In this document: piece by piece, positions 8,367 to 17,700 of the stretch | How positions within the stretch are numbered: the stretch's first letter is position 1 | Layout of the letters: each line of letters begins with the position of its first letter | NCBI RefSeq assembly: GCF_900111165.1 | Contig: NZ_FOGH01000016.1 | Span: 1-56,717 of the forward strand | Source: Nitrosomonas sp. Nm51 | GTDB taxonomy: Bacteria; Pseudomonadota; Gammaproteobacteria; Burkholderiales; Nitrosomonadaceae | DNA length: 56,717 nucleotides | Direction of reading: 5' to 3' | Translations under genes and position numbers: made by a program | Notes under the pieces: model-generated | Told to the model about the DNA's origin: nothing | Databases searched by the model: none | What the model saw: the letters and a program-made list of their open reading frames with translations, nothing else

Positions 8367-10436
8367 ATGGATACAACAGATCTTAAAAATCCGACCTTGT
8401 ATATCAACCGCGAACTGAGTTTACTTGAATTTAACCGGCGTGTTATCGAGCAGGCGAAAGATGAAAATCTGCCATTACTGGAACGCCTGAAATTTCTCTG
8501 CATAGCCAGCACTAATCTGGACGAGTTTTTTGAAATTCGTGTAGCGGGACTCAAACAGCAGATCAAGTACGGCTCAGTTCAGACGGGCGCGGACAATTTG
8601 CTGCCCGCAGAGGTGATGACGCGGGTCAGTGAAACGACGCATCAAATCGTCGACGAGCAGTATGAAGTATGGAATAACCTGATGATTCCGGCCATGGCGA
8701 AAGATAAAATCAGATTGTTGCGCCGTTCACAATGGAAGCCTGTGGTGAGCCGTTGGGTGCAACGCTATTTCAATGCCGAGGTGTTGCCAATTTTAAGTCC
8801 GATCGGACTGGATCCCGCACATCCGTTTCCACGGGTCTTGAACAAAAATCTTTACTTTATTATATCGCTGGAAGGTAAAGATGCTTTCGGTCGTGATTCA
8901 GGTCTTGCAATCGTGCAGGCGCCGCGTTCCTTACCGAGAATTGTTCAGATACCAGCTGCACATAGTAACGGAAATCATGATTTTGTCATGCTTTCTTCCA
9001 TTATTCACGCGCATGTCAAGGATTTATTTCCGGGTATGAGCGTGCTGGGCTGTTATCAATTCAAGGTCACGCGTGACAGTGACTTGCTGATTGATGATGA
9101 AGAAGTGGATGATTTGCTGCGCGCGCTGGAAGGAGAGTTGCCTTCACGCAGATTCAGTAACGCGGTGCGTCTGGAAGTCGCAGATAACTGTCCGGACCGT
9201 TTAAGTGATTTTTTGCTGCAAAAATTTGAACTGCAGCACGATGATTTGTACAGGGTGTCTGGTCCTGTCAATCTGAGCAGATTGCTTGCCATCTGTGATT
9301 TGGTTGACCGTCCTGAGTTCAAGTTTGCCGGATTTAAGCCGGATATTCCCAACCGGTTGCTTAAAAATATCAATATATTCGAGGTACTGCATCATGGCGA
9401 TATTCTGCTTCATCATCCGTTCCAGTCTTTTGCACCAGTCATAGATTTTGTCCGGCAGGCGTCCGCCGATCCGGATGTGCTGTCAATTAAGCAGACACTT
9501 TATCGTACCGGTCCAGAGTCGGCGCTGGTTGAAGCGTTGAAAGTTGCGGCCCGCGCCGGCAAGGAAGTCACGGTAGTGATAGAATTGCGGGCCAGGTTCG
9601 ATGAGGAAGCGAATATCGAACTGGCCAGTGAACTGCAAAAAGCCGGCGCGCATGTGGTTTATGGCGTTGTCGGTTTTAAAACCCATGCAAAAATGATTCT
9701 GGTTGTTCGGCGCGAGGGACGCAGTTTGCGGCGTTATGTACATCTGGGTACCGGTAATTATCATGCCAGGACCGCGCGGCTGTACACCGACTACGGGTTA
9801 TTGACCTGTGACAAGTCGATTGGTGAAGATGTCAATAAGCTTTTTCATCAATTAACCGGGCTAGGGCGCGCGGGCAAATTAAAGAAACTGCTGCAATCAC
9901 CTTTTACGCTATACAAAAGTATGCTGGGTTTTATTGAAGGCGAAATCAAAGCGGCGGCAGAAGGAAAAAAAGCCTGGATTATCGCTAAAATGAATGCGCT
10001 TACGGACCCTGAAATCATTATGGCATTATACAAGGCTTCCCGGGCAGGCGTTAAAGTCGACCTGATTATCCGCGGTATTTGTTGTCTGCGACCGGGTATT
10101 CAAGGTGTGTCTGAAAACATTCATGTGCGCTCTATTGTCGGCCGCTTTCTTGAACATACGCGCGTTTACTATTTTTATAATGGTGGAAAGGAGCGCGTGT
10201 TTTGCTCCAGTGCTGACTGGATGGCGCGTAATCTCCATTATCGTGTGGAAGTCAGTTTTCCGATTGAGGAAAAACGCCCGAAAGATTGTGTTGTCGCGTA
10301 CGGTCTGCTGAGTTATCTTTCAGACAATACACAGGCGTGGGTACTGCAAAGCGATGGCTCGTATAAACGCGGCAAAACAGGTTCACAAAAACCGCGTTCC
10401 GCTCAGCAGCATTTACTGGAGCATTATTGTAATTAA
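8367..10436 (+). CDS. ppk: Polyphosphate kinase 1
   Basis: PPK1 reversibly transfers the gamma phosphate of ATP to growing polyphosphate. The protein is about 689 residues, normal for the family. It shows the N-terminal NRELSLLEFNRRVIEQA, the autophosphorylation His in GFKTHAKMILV, and the second catalytic His in FLEHTRVYYFYNGG. The frame also opens at a GTG nine codons earlier, but the ATG at 8367 gives the family-like N-terminus. The gene is tail to tail with ppx, with only three bases between the stops. An 8-bp stem (ATCGCAAT 8241-8248 with ATTGCGAT 8262-8269) lies upstream and may end the preceding gene. Confidence 0.95.
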   Translation: MDTTDLKNPTLYINRELSLLEFNRRVIEQAKDENLPLLERLKFLCIASTNLDEFFEIRVAGLKQQIKYGSVQTGADNLLPAEVMTRVSETTHQIVDEQYEVWNNLMIPAMAKDKIRLLRRSQWKPVVSRWVQRYFNAEVLPILSPIGLDPAHPFPRVLNKNLYFIISLEGKDAFGRDSGLAIVQAPRSLPRIVQIPAAHSNGNHDFVMLSSIIHAHVKDLFPGMSVLGCYQFKVTRDSDLLIDDEEVDDLLRALEGELPSRRFSNAVRLEVADNCPDRLSDFLLQKFELQHDDLYRVSGPVNLSRLLAICDLVDRPEFKFAGFKPDIPNRLLKNINIFEVLHHGDILLHHPFQSFAPVIDFVRQASADPDVLSIKQTLYRTGPESALVEALKVAARAGKEVTVVIELRARFDEEANIELASELQKAGAHVVYGVVGFKTHAKMILVVRREGRSLRRYVHLGTGNYHARTARLYTDYGLLTCDKSIGEDVNKLFHQLTGLGRAGKLKKLLQSPFTLYKSMLGFIEGEIKAAAEGKKAWIIAKMNALTDPEIIMALYKASRAGVKVDLIIRGICCLRPGIQGVSENIHVRSIVGRFLEHTRVYYFYNGGKERVFCSSADWMARNLHYRVEVSFPIEEKRPKDCVVAYGLLSYLSDNTQAWVLQSDGSYKRGKTGSQKPRSAQQHLLEHYCN

Positions 10437-10439
10437 GGC

Positions 10440-11936
10440 TTATTGGAAAGTGAGCGTAAAGCCGGCTGCCTGAAGATAATTCTGCTCGGTTTTCAGATCG
10501 GCCAGGGTTAGTGGATGACCAAATAGCCACTGCGGTGGAAAATACAGGTTGATCGTGTCTTCATTTACATCGATGCGAATATCAGGCAGCGGATTATTAG
10601 AACGGCTTCTATGCAAAACCGCGGCCAGCCTCAATAGAATACTGAGCCTGATTACGGATTGTTGGGCTTGACTGGAAATGGCTTCAAATTCATCGCGGGG
10701 AAATTTTCTGCGATGACTGCGCACCAGTTTTGCCAGCTTGATTTGCTCCTGGCGTGAAAAACCGGCCAGATCGGAATATGTAATTAGATAGCTGCCATGT
10801 TGTTGATACTGGGCATGTGCGATAGACAAGCCTATTTCGTGAATCAGCGCACCCCACTGCAGCAGCTTCAGCGCTTCTTTCTTATGTAATGCCCAGTCAA
10901 CGCTAACCTGATGGAAAAGTTTCTCTGCCGTCTCTTTGACGCGGTTTGCCTGATCTTTGTCTACGCCATAGCGCTGGGAGACATCCATAATGGTTTTGTC
11001 GCGTATATCTTCATTGTGCATACGCCCGATCAGATCATATAGCAGACCTTCGCGTAATGCGCCGTCGGAAACGCCAATTTGATCCAGCCCCAATCCTTCA
11101 AAAATGCCAGCCAGCACTGCGACGCCACTGGCAAAAACCGGTTTTCTGTGTTCCGATAAACCTTCCAGCTCTATGGCATTGCTATTGCCAAAATCTACCA
11201 GTGCATCAATTAATTTAGACAGTGCGTCTGCTGTAATACCGGTTTCACACCATTTTTGCGCCTGTACAACATCCCGTATCGTAGTAATGGTACCGGAAGA
11301 ACCCAGTACGAGATCCCAACCGGTTTTTTTATACGCGGCCTCAATTGATTCCAGTTCCTGGCGGACGTATAAAGTAGTTTTATTGATTTTTTTGGTTTTG
11401 ATTTTGCCGTCGTCAAAAAAGCGTTTGCTCATATTGACGCAGCCCATGTAGAGGCTGCCCAAGCTGAAAACCTCAAATCCGCGTCCGATAATCAGCTCTG
11501 TGCTGCCGCCGCCGATATCAATCACCAGTCTCTTGTTGACTTCATCGTAGGTGGTATGTGCTACCCCCTGATAGATTAGCCGAGCTTCTTCCTGACCGGC
11601 TATGATTTCTATCGGGTGTCCCAAAGCCGAATCTGCAAGTGACAAGAAGTATCCGCCATTACAGGCTTGCCGTACTGTATTTGTACCCACTGCACGTATG
11701 TTGGCCTGTGGGATTTCCTTGATGCGTTCGCCAAGGCGTTGCAGGCATGCCAGTGCCCGTTGTATTGAATCCTCCGACAGTTCGTTATTTTCATCAAGTC
11801 CGGAAGCCAATCTGACCATTTCTTTAATCCGGTCTATGATTTGCAAACGGCCGTCCGAGTAATTGGCGACAATCATATGAAAACTGTTGGAGCCTAAATC
11901 GATAGCTGCATAGGATTCATCTTGTTGCGGTTTCAT
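10440..11936 (-). CDS. ppx: Exopolyphosphatase / Ppx-GppA family phosphatase
   Basis: This 498-residue protein has the ASKHA-fold start AAIDLGSNSFHMIVA, the phosphate-binding IDIGGGSTELI and LGSSGTITTI segments, and a C-terminal helical region with the family's HEIGLSIAHAQYQQHG motif. It releases phosphate from polyphosphate ends or hydrolyses pppGpp; which cannot be decided from sequence, but the adjacent ppk favours exopolyphosphatase. Length fits Ppx (about 500 residues). It converges on ppk with a three-base gap, so the two transcripts must overlap. Confidence 0.92.
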   Translation of the reverse strand: MKPQQDESYAAIDLGSNSFHMIVANYSDGRLQIIDRIKEMVRLASGLDENNELSEDSIQRALACLQRLGERIKEIPQANIRAVGTNTVRQACNGGYFLSLADSALGHPIEIIAGQEEARLIYQGVAHTTYDEVNKRLVIDIGGGSTELIIGRGFEVFSLGSLYMGCVNMSKRFFDDGKIKTKKINKTTLYVRQELESIEAAYKKTGWDLVLGSSGTITTIRDVVQAQKWCETGITADALSKLIDALVDFGNSNAIELEGLSEHRKPVFASGVAVLAGIFEGLGLDQIGVSDGALREGLLYDLIGRMHNEDIRDKTIMDVSQRYGVDKDQANRVKETAEKLFHQVSVDWALHKKEALKLLQWGALIHEIGLSIAHAQYQQHGSYLITYSDLAGFSRQEQIKLAKLVRSHRRKFPRDEFEAISSQAQQSVIRLSILLRLAAVLHRSRSNNPLPDIRIDVNEDTINLYFPPQWLFGHPLTLADLKTEQNYLQAAGFTLTFQ

Positions 11937-12112
11937 ATATTCAGTCAGGCAGAAAAGCTACGTAAAAAACGCGTGTAAAGATAAGTGCATTCAAACGCGG
12001 GACACCATGATACGCCTGTTTTTTAACAAGAATATTCAACGCGCTGCAAAAGATAAAACATTTTGGTGAGTATGACAGCGAAACAGAGAAGCAACGTTTT
12101 GATCGTGTTCAG

Positions 12113-12736
12113 TTAGTGCATGCCGTCATGAACGCTGTCTTTTATGTCATGCGTTTCATGCCGGATGTGATTATGCTCGTGCTCGTGTTCGTGTTCGTGT
12201 TCATGTGTATGTGGGTGGTCATCTTCGACATGCGTAAGTTCTATATATTGACTGACAGGCATATCACTCAGTCGCTGAACAAAAAAAGCCATGGCCCAGA
12301 TAATATCATCGTCGTGTGTTAAACCCCAGGCAGGCATGGCCGTCATTTTAATACCGTTTTTGATGACCCAGAAATAGGCTTTACTTTGTTTTTGCAAGTC
12401 TTCAGGGCTGGTTAAAGCGGGACGAACATGAAAAGCGGGTGCTTGCGGGTACAAGCCCTGTGAAAGTTCGGTGGGTTCCTGGCCTGGTGCGAGATGACAG
12501 TCGGCACACATCGCATCGTAATGCAGTGCACCTGTCACCATGAATTCAGCTTCGTCCATTGCTGGAACCGTAAGCTGATTTGCGCGTGCTGCAATAGAAT
12601 TGATACGCATCCATTCAATAAGTTTTTCTGTAACCGGCCAGTGTTTGTCCGTGGCAGCCATGTTATATACGCCTGTGCCCATGATGTATGCCGCTGCTAT
12701 GAGTGCCGCAAGTAGCAGGCCAAAAATTGCTTTCAT
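12113..12736 (-). CDS. Membrane-anchored monohaem cytochrome c with histidine-rich tail
   Basis: A 207-residue protein with an N-terminal hydrophobic segment (residues 3-20) as signal or anchor, one haem c site CADCH at residues 77-81 and a likely axial Met in KMTAMPAWG. After the cytochrome domain comes a tail with many His, including an alternating His-Glu run (HEHEHEHEHEH) and further His to the end. The tail is likely to bind Cu, Ni or Zn in the periplasm; this is an inference. An AGGAGGG Shine-Dalgarno precedes the ATG. It is a single gene located downstream of ppx in the same direction. Confidence 0.8.
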   Translation of the reverse strand: MKAIFGLLLAALIAAAYIMGTGVYNMAATDKHWPVTEKLIEWMRINSIAARANQLTVPAMDEAEFMVTGALHYDAMCADCHLAPGQEPTELSQGLYPQAPAFHVRPALTSPEDLQKQSKAYFWVIKNGIKMTAMPAWGLTHDDDIIWAMAFFVQRLSDMPVSQYIELTHVEDDHPHTHEHEHEHEHEHNHIRHETHDIKDSVHDGMH

Positions 12737-12937
12737 TTTTCGCCCTCCTGATTTAAAGCGTTATTATAGATTTACACAATAGCATATTGGAATTAATCAC
12801 AGGAAATATTAATGCAGTCCGCCGCACGGCTAAAGGCGGCTGCGTAAGGATCTCCGGTTTGATTAACATGCAAGCAGAAATAAATGAAAACTCGGAATGT
12901 GTATCGGCTTATACGCCGGTCTCGTCACAGCGATCTG

Positions 12938-13987
12938 TCAAGCAACGGTGACTTCTTTGGACAGATACACGTCCTGAATCGCGTTAAGTAATTTAATGCC
13001 TTCAGCAAACGGTTTTTGGAATGCCTTGCGGCCTGAAATCAAGCCCATGCCGCCGGCACGCTTGTTAATAACAGCTGTTCGTACGGCCTGATGCAGATCG
13101 TCGCTACCGGATTCGCCCCCAGAATTAATCATGCCAATGCGGCCCATGTAGCAGTTGGCGATTTGATACCGCACCAGATCTACTGGATGATCTGTAGTCA
13201 GTTCGTCATACACTCTGGGACTGGTTTTGCCGAATTTCAATGCCATGTAGCCGCCATTGTTGACAGCCATTTTTTGTTTGATAATGTCTGCGCCGATGGT
13301 TGCTGCCAGATGGTTGGCCTGTCCCGTCAGGTCGGCGCTGACATGATAATCTTTTTCCGCAGTTTTGAACGCCGCGTTACGTGTATATGCCCATAATATG
13401 GCCGCCATACCCAAATCATGTGCGTGTTCGAAAGCCTCGGTGATTTCCTGAATCTGGCGGCGCGATTCCGCAGATCCGAAGAACACAGTAGCGCCGACTG
13501 CACAAGCGCCCATGTCGAAAGCCTGATCGACACTGGCAAAAAGTGTCTGATCGTAATGGTTGGGGTAGGTCAGCAGTTCATTATGGTTAATCTTCAGAAT
13601 CATCGGTATTTTGTGCGCGTATTTGCGCGCAATACTGCCTAGAACGCCCAACGTGGAGGCGACACCGTTACAACCGCCTTCGATGGCTAATTCAGCGATT
13701 TTTTCCGGATCAAAGAACATGGGGTTGGGTGCAAATGAAGCGCCGGCAGAATGTTCTACGCCTTGATCAACCGGCAGCAGGGATACGTAGCCGGTTCCTG
13801 CTAGCCGTCCGTGATTGTAGAGTGCTTGAAGATTGCGCAATACGCTTGCTTTGCGGTTGTTGTCAATCAATACGCGGTCAATAAAGTCCGGACCCGGCAG
13901 ATGAAGCGTTTCTTTAGGGATGCTTTGACAGACATGATTGAGCAGCTTGTCGGTTTCATCTTTCAGGATGGTGGCGATGCTCGTCAT
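12938..13987 (-). CDS. fbaB: Class I fructose-bisphosphate aldolase (FbaB/DhnA type)
   Basis: The enzyme interconverts fructose 1,6-bisphosphate with dihydroxyacetone phosphate and glyceraldehyde 3-phosphate, in glycolysis, gluconeogenesis and the Calvin cycle. The 349-residue sequence has [20 protein letters not shown], the segment [15 protein letters not shown] where the Schiff-base Lys lies, and the phosphate-binding SGGESGSDD. The frame is open 20 codons further upstream, but the ATG at 13987 has an AAAGGAG Shine-Dalgarno six bases away and is chosen. The gene is monocistronic, with a family B repeat 118 bp upstream of its start. Confidence 0.93.
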   Translation of the reverse strand: MTSIATILKDETDKLLNHVCQSIPKETLHLPGPDFIDRVLIDNNRKASVLRNLQALYNHGRLAGTGYVSLLPVDQGVEHSAGASFAPNPMFFDPEKIAELAIEGGCNGVASTLGVLGSIARKYAHKIPMILKINHNELLTYPNHYDQTLFASVDQAFDMGACAVGATVFFGSAESRRQIQEITEAFEHAHDLGMAAILWAYTRNAAFKTAEKDYHVSADLTGQANHLAATIGADIIKQKMAVNNGGYMALKFGKTSPRVYDELTTDHPVDLVRYQIANCYMGRIGMINSGGESGSDDLHQAVRTAVINKRAGGMGLISGRKAFQKPFAEGIKLLNAIQDVYLSKEVTVA

Positions 13988-14104
13988 TTTTTCTCCTTTT
14001 GATTGCCAGATTGAAACAAAAGTGACGTACGAATTATTCGAAAACAATCATTTGTCAAATTCTTGACGAATCCTAACATGATTCAATATTAGCATGTAAT
14101 CCTC

Positions 14105-14267
14105 AGGAGCCACGAATAAATAAGTGTGACAATCGGGCGCGTCTGGCGGGATGCAATGCAAGGCGGGAGGATGAGTCATGGCACAAGCTATGGCGACGAC
14201 GAACAACGCCGCAGCGTGCCCGCCAGGTGCGAATCCAGGTGTTACAGTTATTTATGAACGACTCCTT
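14105..14267 (-). repeat. Family B repeat, copy B1 (MITE-like, about 163 bp)
   Basis: Begins AGGAGCCACGAATAAATAAG and ends CATTCGT-type sequence complementary to AGGAGTCGTTCATAAATAAC; these are imperfect terminal inverted repeats of about 26 bp. The interior matches copies B2, B3 and B4 closely, including inverted TCTGGCGGG/CCCGCCAGA-like segments (here partly altered). It has no plausible gene of its own. It lies between the aldolase promoter region and the IS66 orfA. Confidence 0.85.
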
Positions 14268-14377
14268 AGCTAATACATTGATCGTTCAGTATACTGAATC
14301 GTAAGCGTCCAACCCCACCATCTATAAATCAGAATCTGATCTGTTTATCCTCGGGTATTTTCAAAGGAGGATGAACG

Positions 14378-14674
14378 ATGATTACACAGAAACAACAGTT
14401 GCGTCATATCAGGGCGTGGCAGTTTGGCGGATTGTCGCAGACGGCTTATTGTCGTGAGCATGATTTGAACAGCAAGACCTTTGGAAATTGGCTGCGGGCT
14501 TACCGGGGAACGCAATTGCGTAATCAGCCGGGATCAATGATACCGGTGACGGTTACACCGGCTGTGCCGGTTACGGATTACCTGAAGCTGCATTGTTCAG
14601 GCGGTTATACACGCGAAGTGCCGGCGAATGTATCACCGCATTGGCTGGGCGAATTGTTGAAATGTCTGGGCTGA
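14378..14674 (+). CDS. tnpA: IS66-family accessory protein OrfA (TnpA), orphan
   Basis: A 98-residue helix-turn-helix protein with IRAWQFGGLSQTAYCREHDLNSKTFGNWLRAYR, typical of the first gene of IS66 elements, where it acts with TnpB and TnpC. A strong AAAGGAGG Shine-Dalgarno sits just upstream. TnpB and TnpC are absent here: the next gene downstream is the convergent CheB-CheR fusion 43 bp away. It is therefore a relic, although its frame is intact. Confidence 0.8.
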   Translation: MITQKQQLRHIRAWQFGGLSQTAYCREHDLNSKTFGNWLRAYRGTQLRNQPGSMIPVTVTPAVPVTDYLKLHCSGGYTREVPANVSPHWLGELLKCLG

Positions 14675-14717
14675 TAAAGGATAACTGTCAGGCATCTCAA
14701 GACTGGGTAACCTTGAA

Positions 14718-17700
14718 TCAATTGGAGAGTTTCATCAAGTGCTTTTTGAATTTTTCAGCTGGCATTGGCTTGGCATAATAATATCCCTGACCGAATTTGC
14801 ATTTTTCCATTTGTAAAAAATCATGCTGCTCACCGGATTCAACGCCTTCTGCAATGACTTCAAGTCCAAGCGATTTCCCCATGCTCAGGATAGCTCGCGC
14901 AATTGCTACATCATTAGTATCGTCGGGCAGGTCCTGAACAAAAGATTTATCTAATTTTAATTTAGTGACAGGCAGACGTTTTAAATAACTGAGCGATGAA
15001 TATCCAGTACCAAAATCATCAATTGCGATCCCGAATCCCAAATCGCGTAATCGATTCAATGTGGAGTCTGCGTCATCACTTGCTTTCATAATGACGCTCT
15101 CTGTAATTTCAAGCGTAATGATTTCTGGCGGGCATTCGGTAGCACTCAGGGTATTATCGATACTTTTCTTAAAATTGCAAGAGGCCAGTTGTTTTCCAGA
15201 TACATTAACAGATAATATGCCTGGGTTGAGATTCGCTTCAAACCAAGACTTCATCTGTTGAAATGCCTGCTGTAAGACCCATCCACCTAATGTAAAAATC
15301 AGATCGTTGTCTTCAGCCACGGACACGAATTTGTCCGGTGGAATCCAGCCAAGTTCGCTATGTTTCCATCTTAGTAAAGCTTCTGCACCAACATAGTCAC
15401 CAGAGTCGAAATCTATGATGGGCTGATAATAAAGCTGCAAGTTGTTTTTCTGCAGAGCGTCCCGCAAATCGGTCGACAATCGCATGCGCTCATGGACCCG
15501 TTTGGACATTTCGTGCGTATAAAAGTGAAAATGGTTACGCCCGGCTTCTTTTGAGCGATACATAGCAAGGTCAGCATGCTTGAGCAAGCTTTCGATATCT
15601 GTTCCATCATCCGGAAACAGAGTTATTCCGATACTTGCTGAAATATAGACTGGTCCGCTTGGTAATTCGAATGGGTTTTCCAGGATTTTTAAAATCTTTT
15701 CTGCCACCAACCGAGCATTATCTTCGTTAACATCGTCTTCAATCAGCACCGTAAATTCATCCCCGCTAAGTCGGGATACGGTATCAGTCGCCCGCATGAT
15801 TGAGGTGAGTTTCTGTGCTACCTTGCAAAGCAATTCATCGCCAATGTGGTGACCATGCGTATCGTTAATTTGCTTAAAGTGGTCGAGGTCAATGAATAAC
15901 AGAGCAAGTTTGGTTTGGTTACGCTTGGCTTGTGCCAGCGCATGTTTCAGCCGTTCGGTAAAGAGGGCACGGTTCGGCAGTTGCGTCAATGCATCGTAAT
16001 GTGCAAGATGATTAATGCGTTCATGATAATGCTTTTGCTCGCTGATATCATACATAACAGCAATATAATGGTCTGTATTGCCAGTCGGGTCCTTTAGTGT
16101 TGAAATGCTTAACCATACCGGAACAATATGGCCGTCTTTATGCCGATCCCAGATTTCACCGTGCCAGAATCCTTCTTTATGAATTTTCTTCCACATTGCA
16201 CGGTAAAAATCATCGTCGTGCCGGTGTGATCTTAAAATTCGGGTATGCTTGCCAACAACATCTTCGGATTTGTAGCCCAGGATGTTTTCGAATGCTTTAT
16301 TGACTTTTATAATGATAGCCTTATCATCAGTAATGATGATACCGTCGAGGGCGTTAGAAAACACATTCGCGGCAAGCCGTAATTCTTCTTCTGATTTTTT
16401 TCGTTCGGAAATATTCTGGATCAGCGCAATAAAGTATTTTGGCGTTCCGGAGTAATCTTTAATTGTTGCCTTATGCAAGTTTGCCCAAATGACGCTTCCC
16501 CTTTTGTGAATAAAACGTTTTTCCAGATAGTGATTATCTATCTTTCCGGAAAGCATTTCATCAGCGTAGCTTAATGTGGTCTGTAAATCGTCTGAATGGG
16601 TGACTGAATACACATCCCGCCGGAGCAACTCTTCCTGGGAATAGCCAAGAATCTCGCATAATGCCGGATTAACATCCACAAAGTGCCCCTCGGTTGACTG
16701 CAAGCAAATGCCAATGGGCGCATGCTGCATTGCCTGGCTGAACTTGACTTCACTTTCATGAAACGCCGCCTCGGCGGTATGCTGCGCGCTGATATTGTTG
16801 AACAGAAGAATGGCGCCCGCTATTTCATTCTGACTGTCACAATACGGCATGACGTATAACTGAAAAACTCTGTCTGTTTCAGGGTGTGTGATTCTGTTCT
16901 CAAACCGGGCATTTTCCCGAATTACCTTGTGTACTTGATTATATAGTCCGGGGATTTCAATTAGCCACTGGACACTATTAAGTAAACTGTTCTCCATAAT
17001 GCTGTCCAGTGTAGCCACCTCGGTGCAGGCGCTATTGGTCTGGGTAATCCGTAACTGTCTGTCGACCACTATTAATGGAAAATCCAGGCTTTGTTTGACG
17101 TTAACGAGGTCCGAACTGGTTTTTTCGAGTTCGGCTGTTTTTACCTGCAACTCTTCGTTGACTGTCAACAGTTCTTCATTGGTTGATTGCAGTTCTTCAT
17201 TCGAGGTTTGCAGCTCTTCATTGGTTGATTGCAGCTTCTCGTTTGCCGACTGCATCTCTTCATTCAACGACTGAAGTTCTTCATTGGACGTTTCCAGTTC
17301 CTCAACAACTATGTTCAGGTGCGTGCGTGTATTGGTTAGCTCTTTTTCCAGCTCGTTGATAATAAGGCTGTCACGTTCTGCGTCGGCTGAAATATTGACA
17401 ATTGAATTCGATTTATCACCATGTTGCTCGCTGATAGCAATGAAAGACACAAGAAGTAAAGACTCTTTACCATGTTCTAATGGACGTACTGCAATTTTTA
17501 CAGGACAACGCTTGCCGTTAATTTCAACCGACCTGATGGAGCCCTCGGCCGGTTCAGACTTGCGGCGGCTTCGATATACCAGCGCTCTTAGTTCAGTGCG
17601 CAAGGAAGCCGGAATCAAGTCGAATAAATACATCTCGGCCTTGCCCTTGGGAAAATTAAGATATGACTTCAGGTTGCCTTCGAAATGTACGATGCTGTTA

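Noticed and set aside
14226..14250. tRNA-like T-arm motif (GTGCGAATCCAGGTG)
   Set aside because: It belongs to repeat B1 and no acceptor, D or anticodon arms can be drawn around it.
17140..17300. Tandem DNA repeat inside the CheB-CheR fusion gene
   Set aside because: It is the coding sequence of the NEELQ coiled-coil heptads common in this protein family, not an independent repeat or CRISPR.
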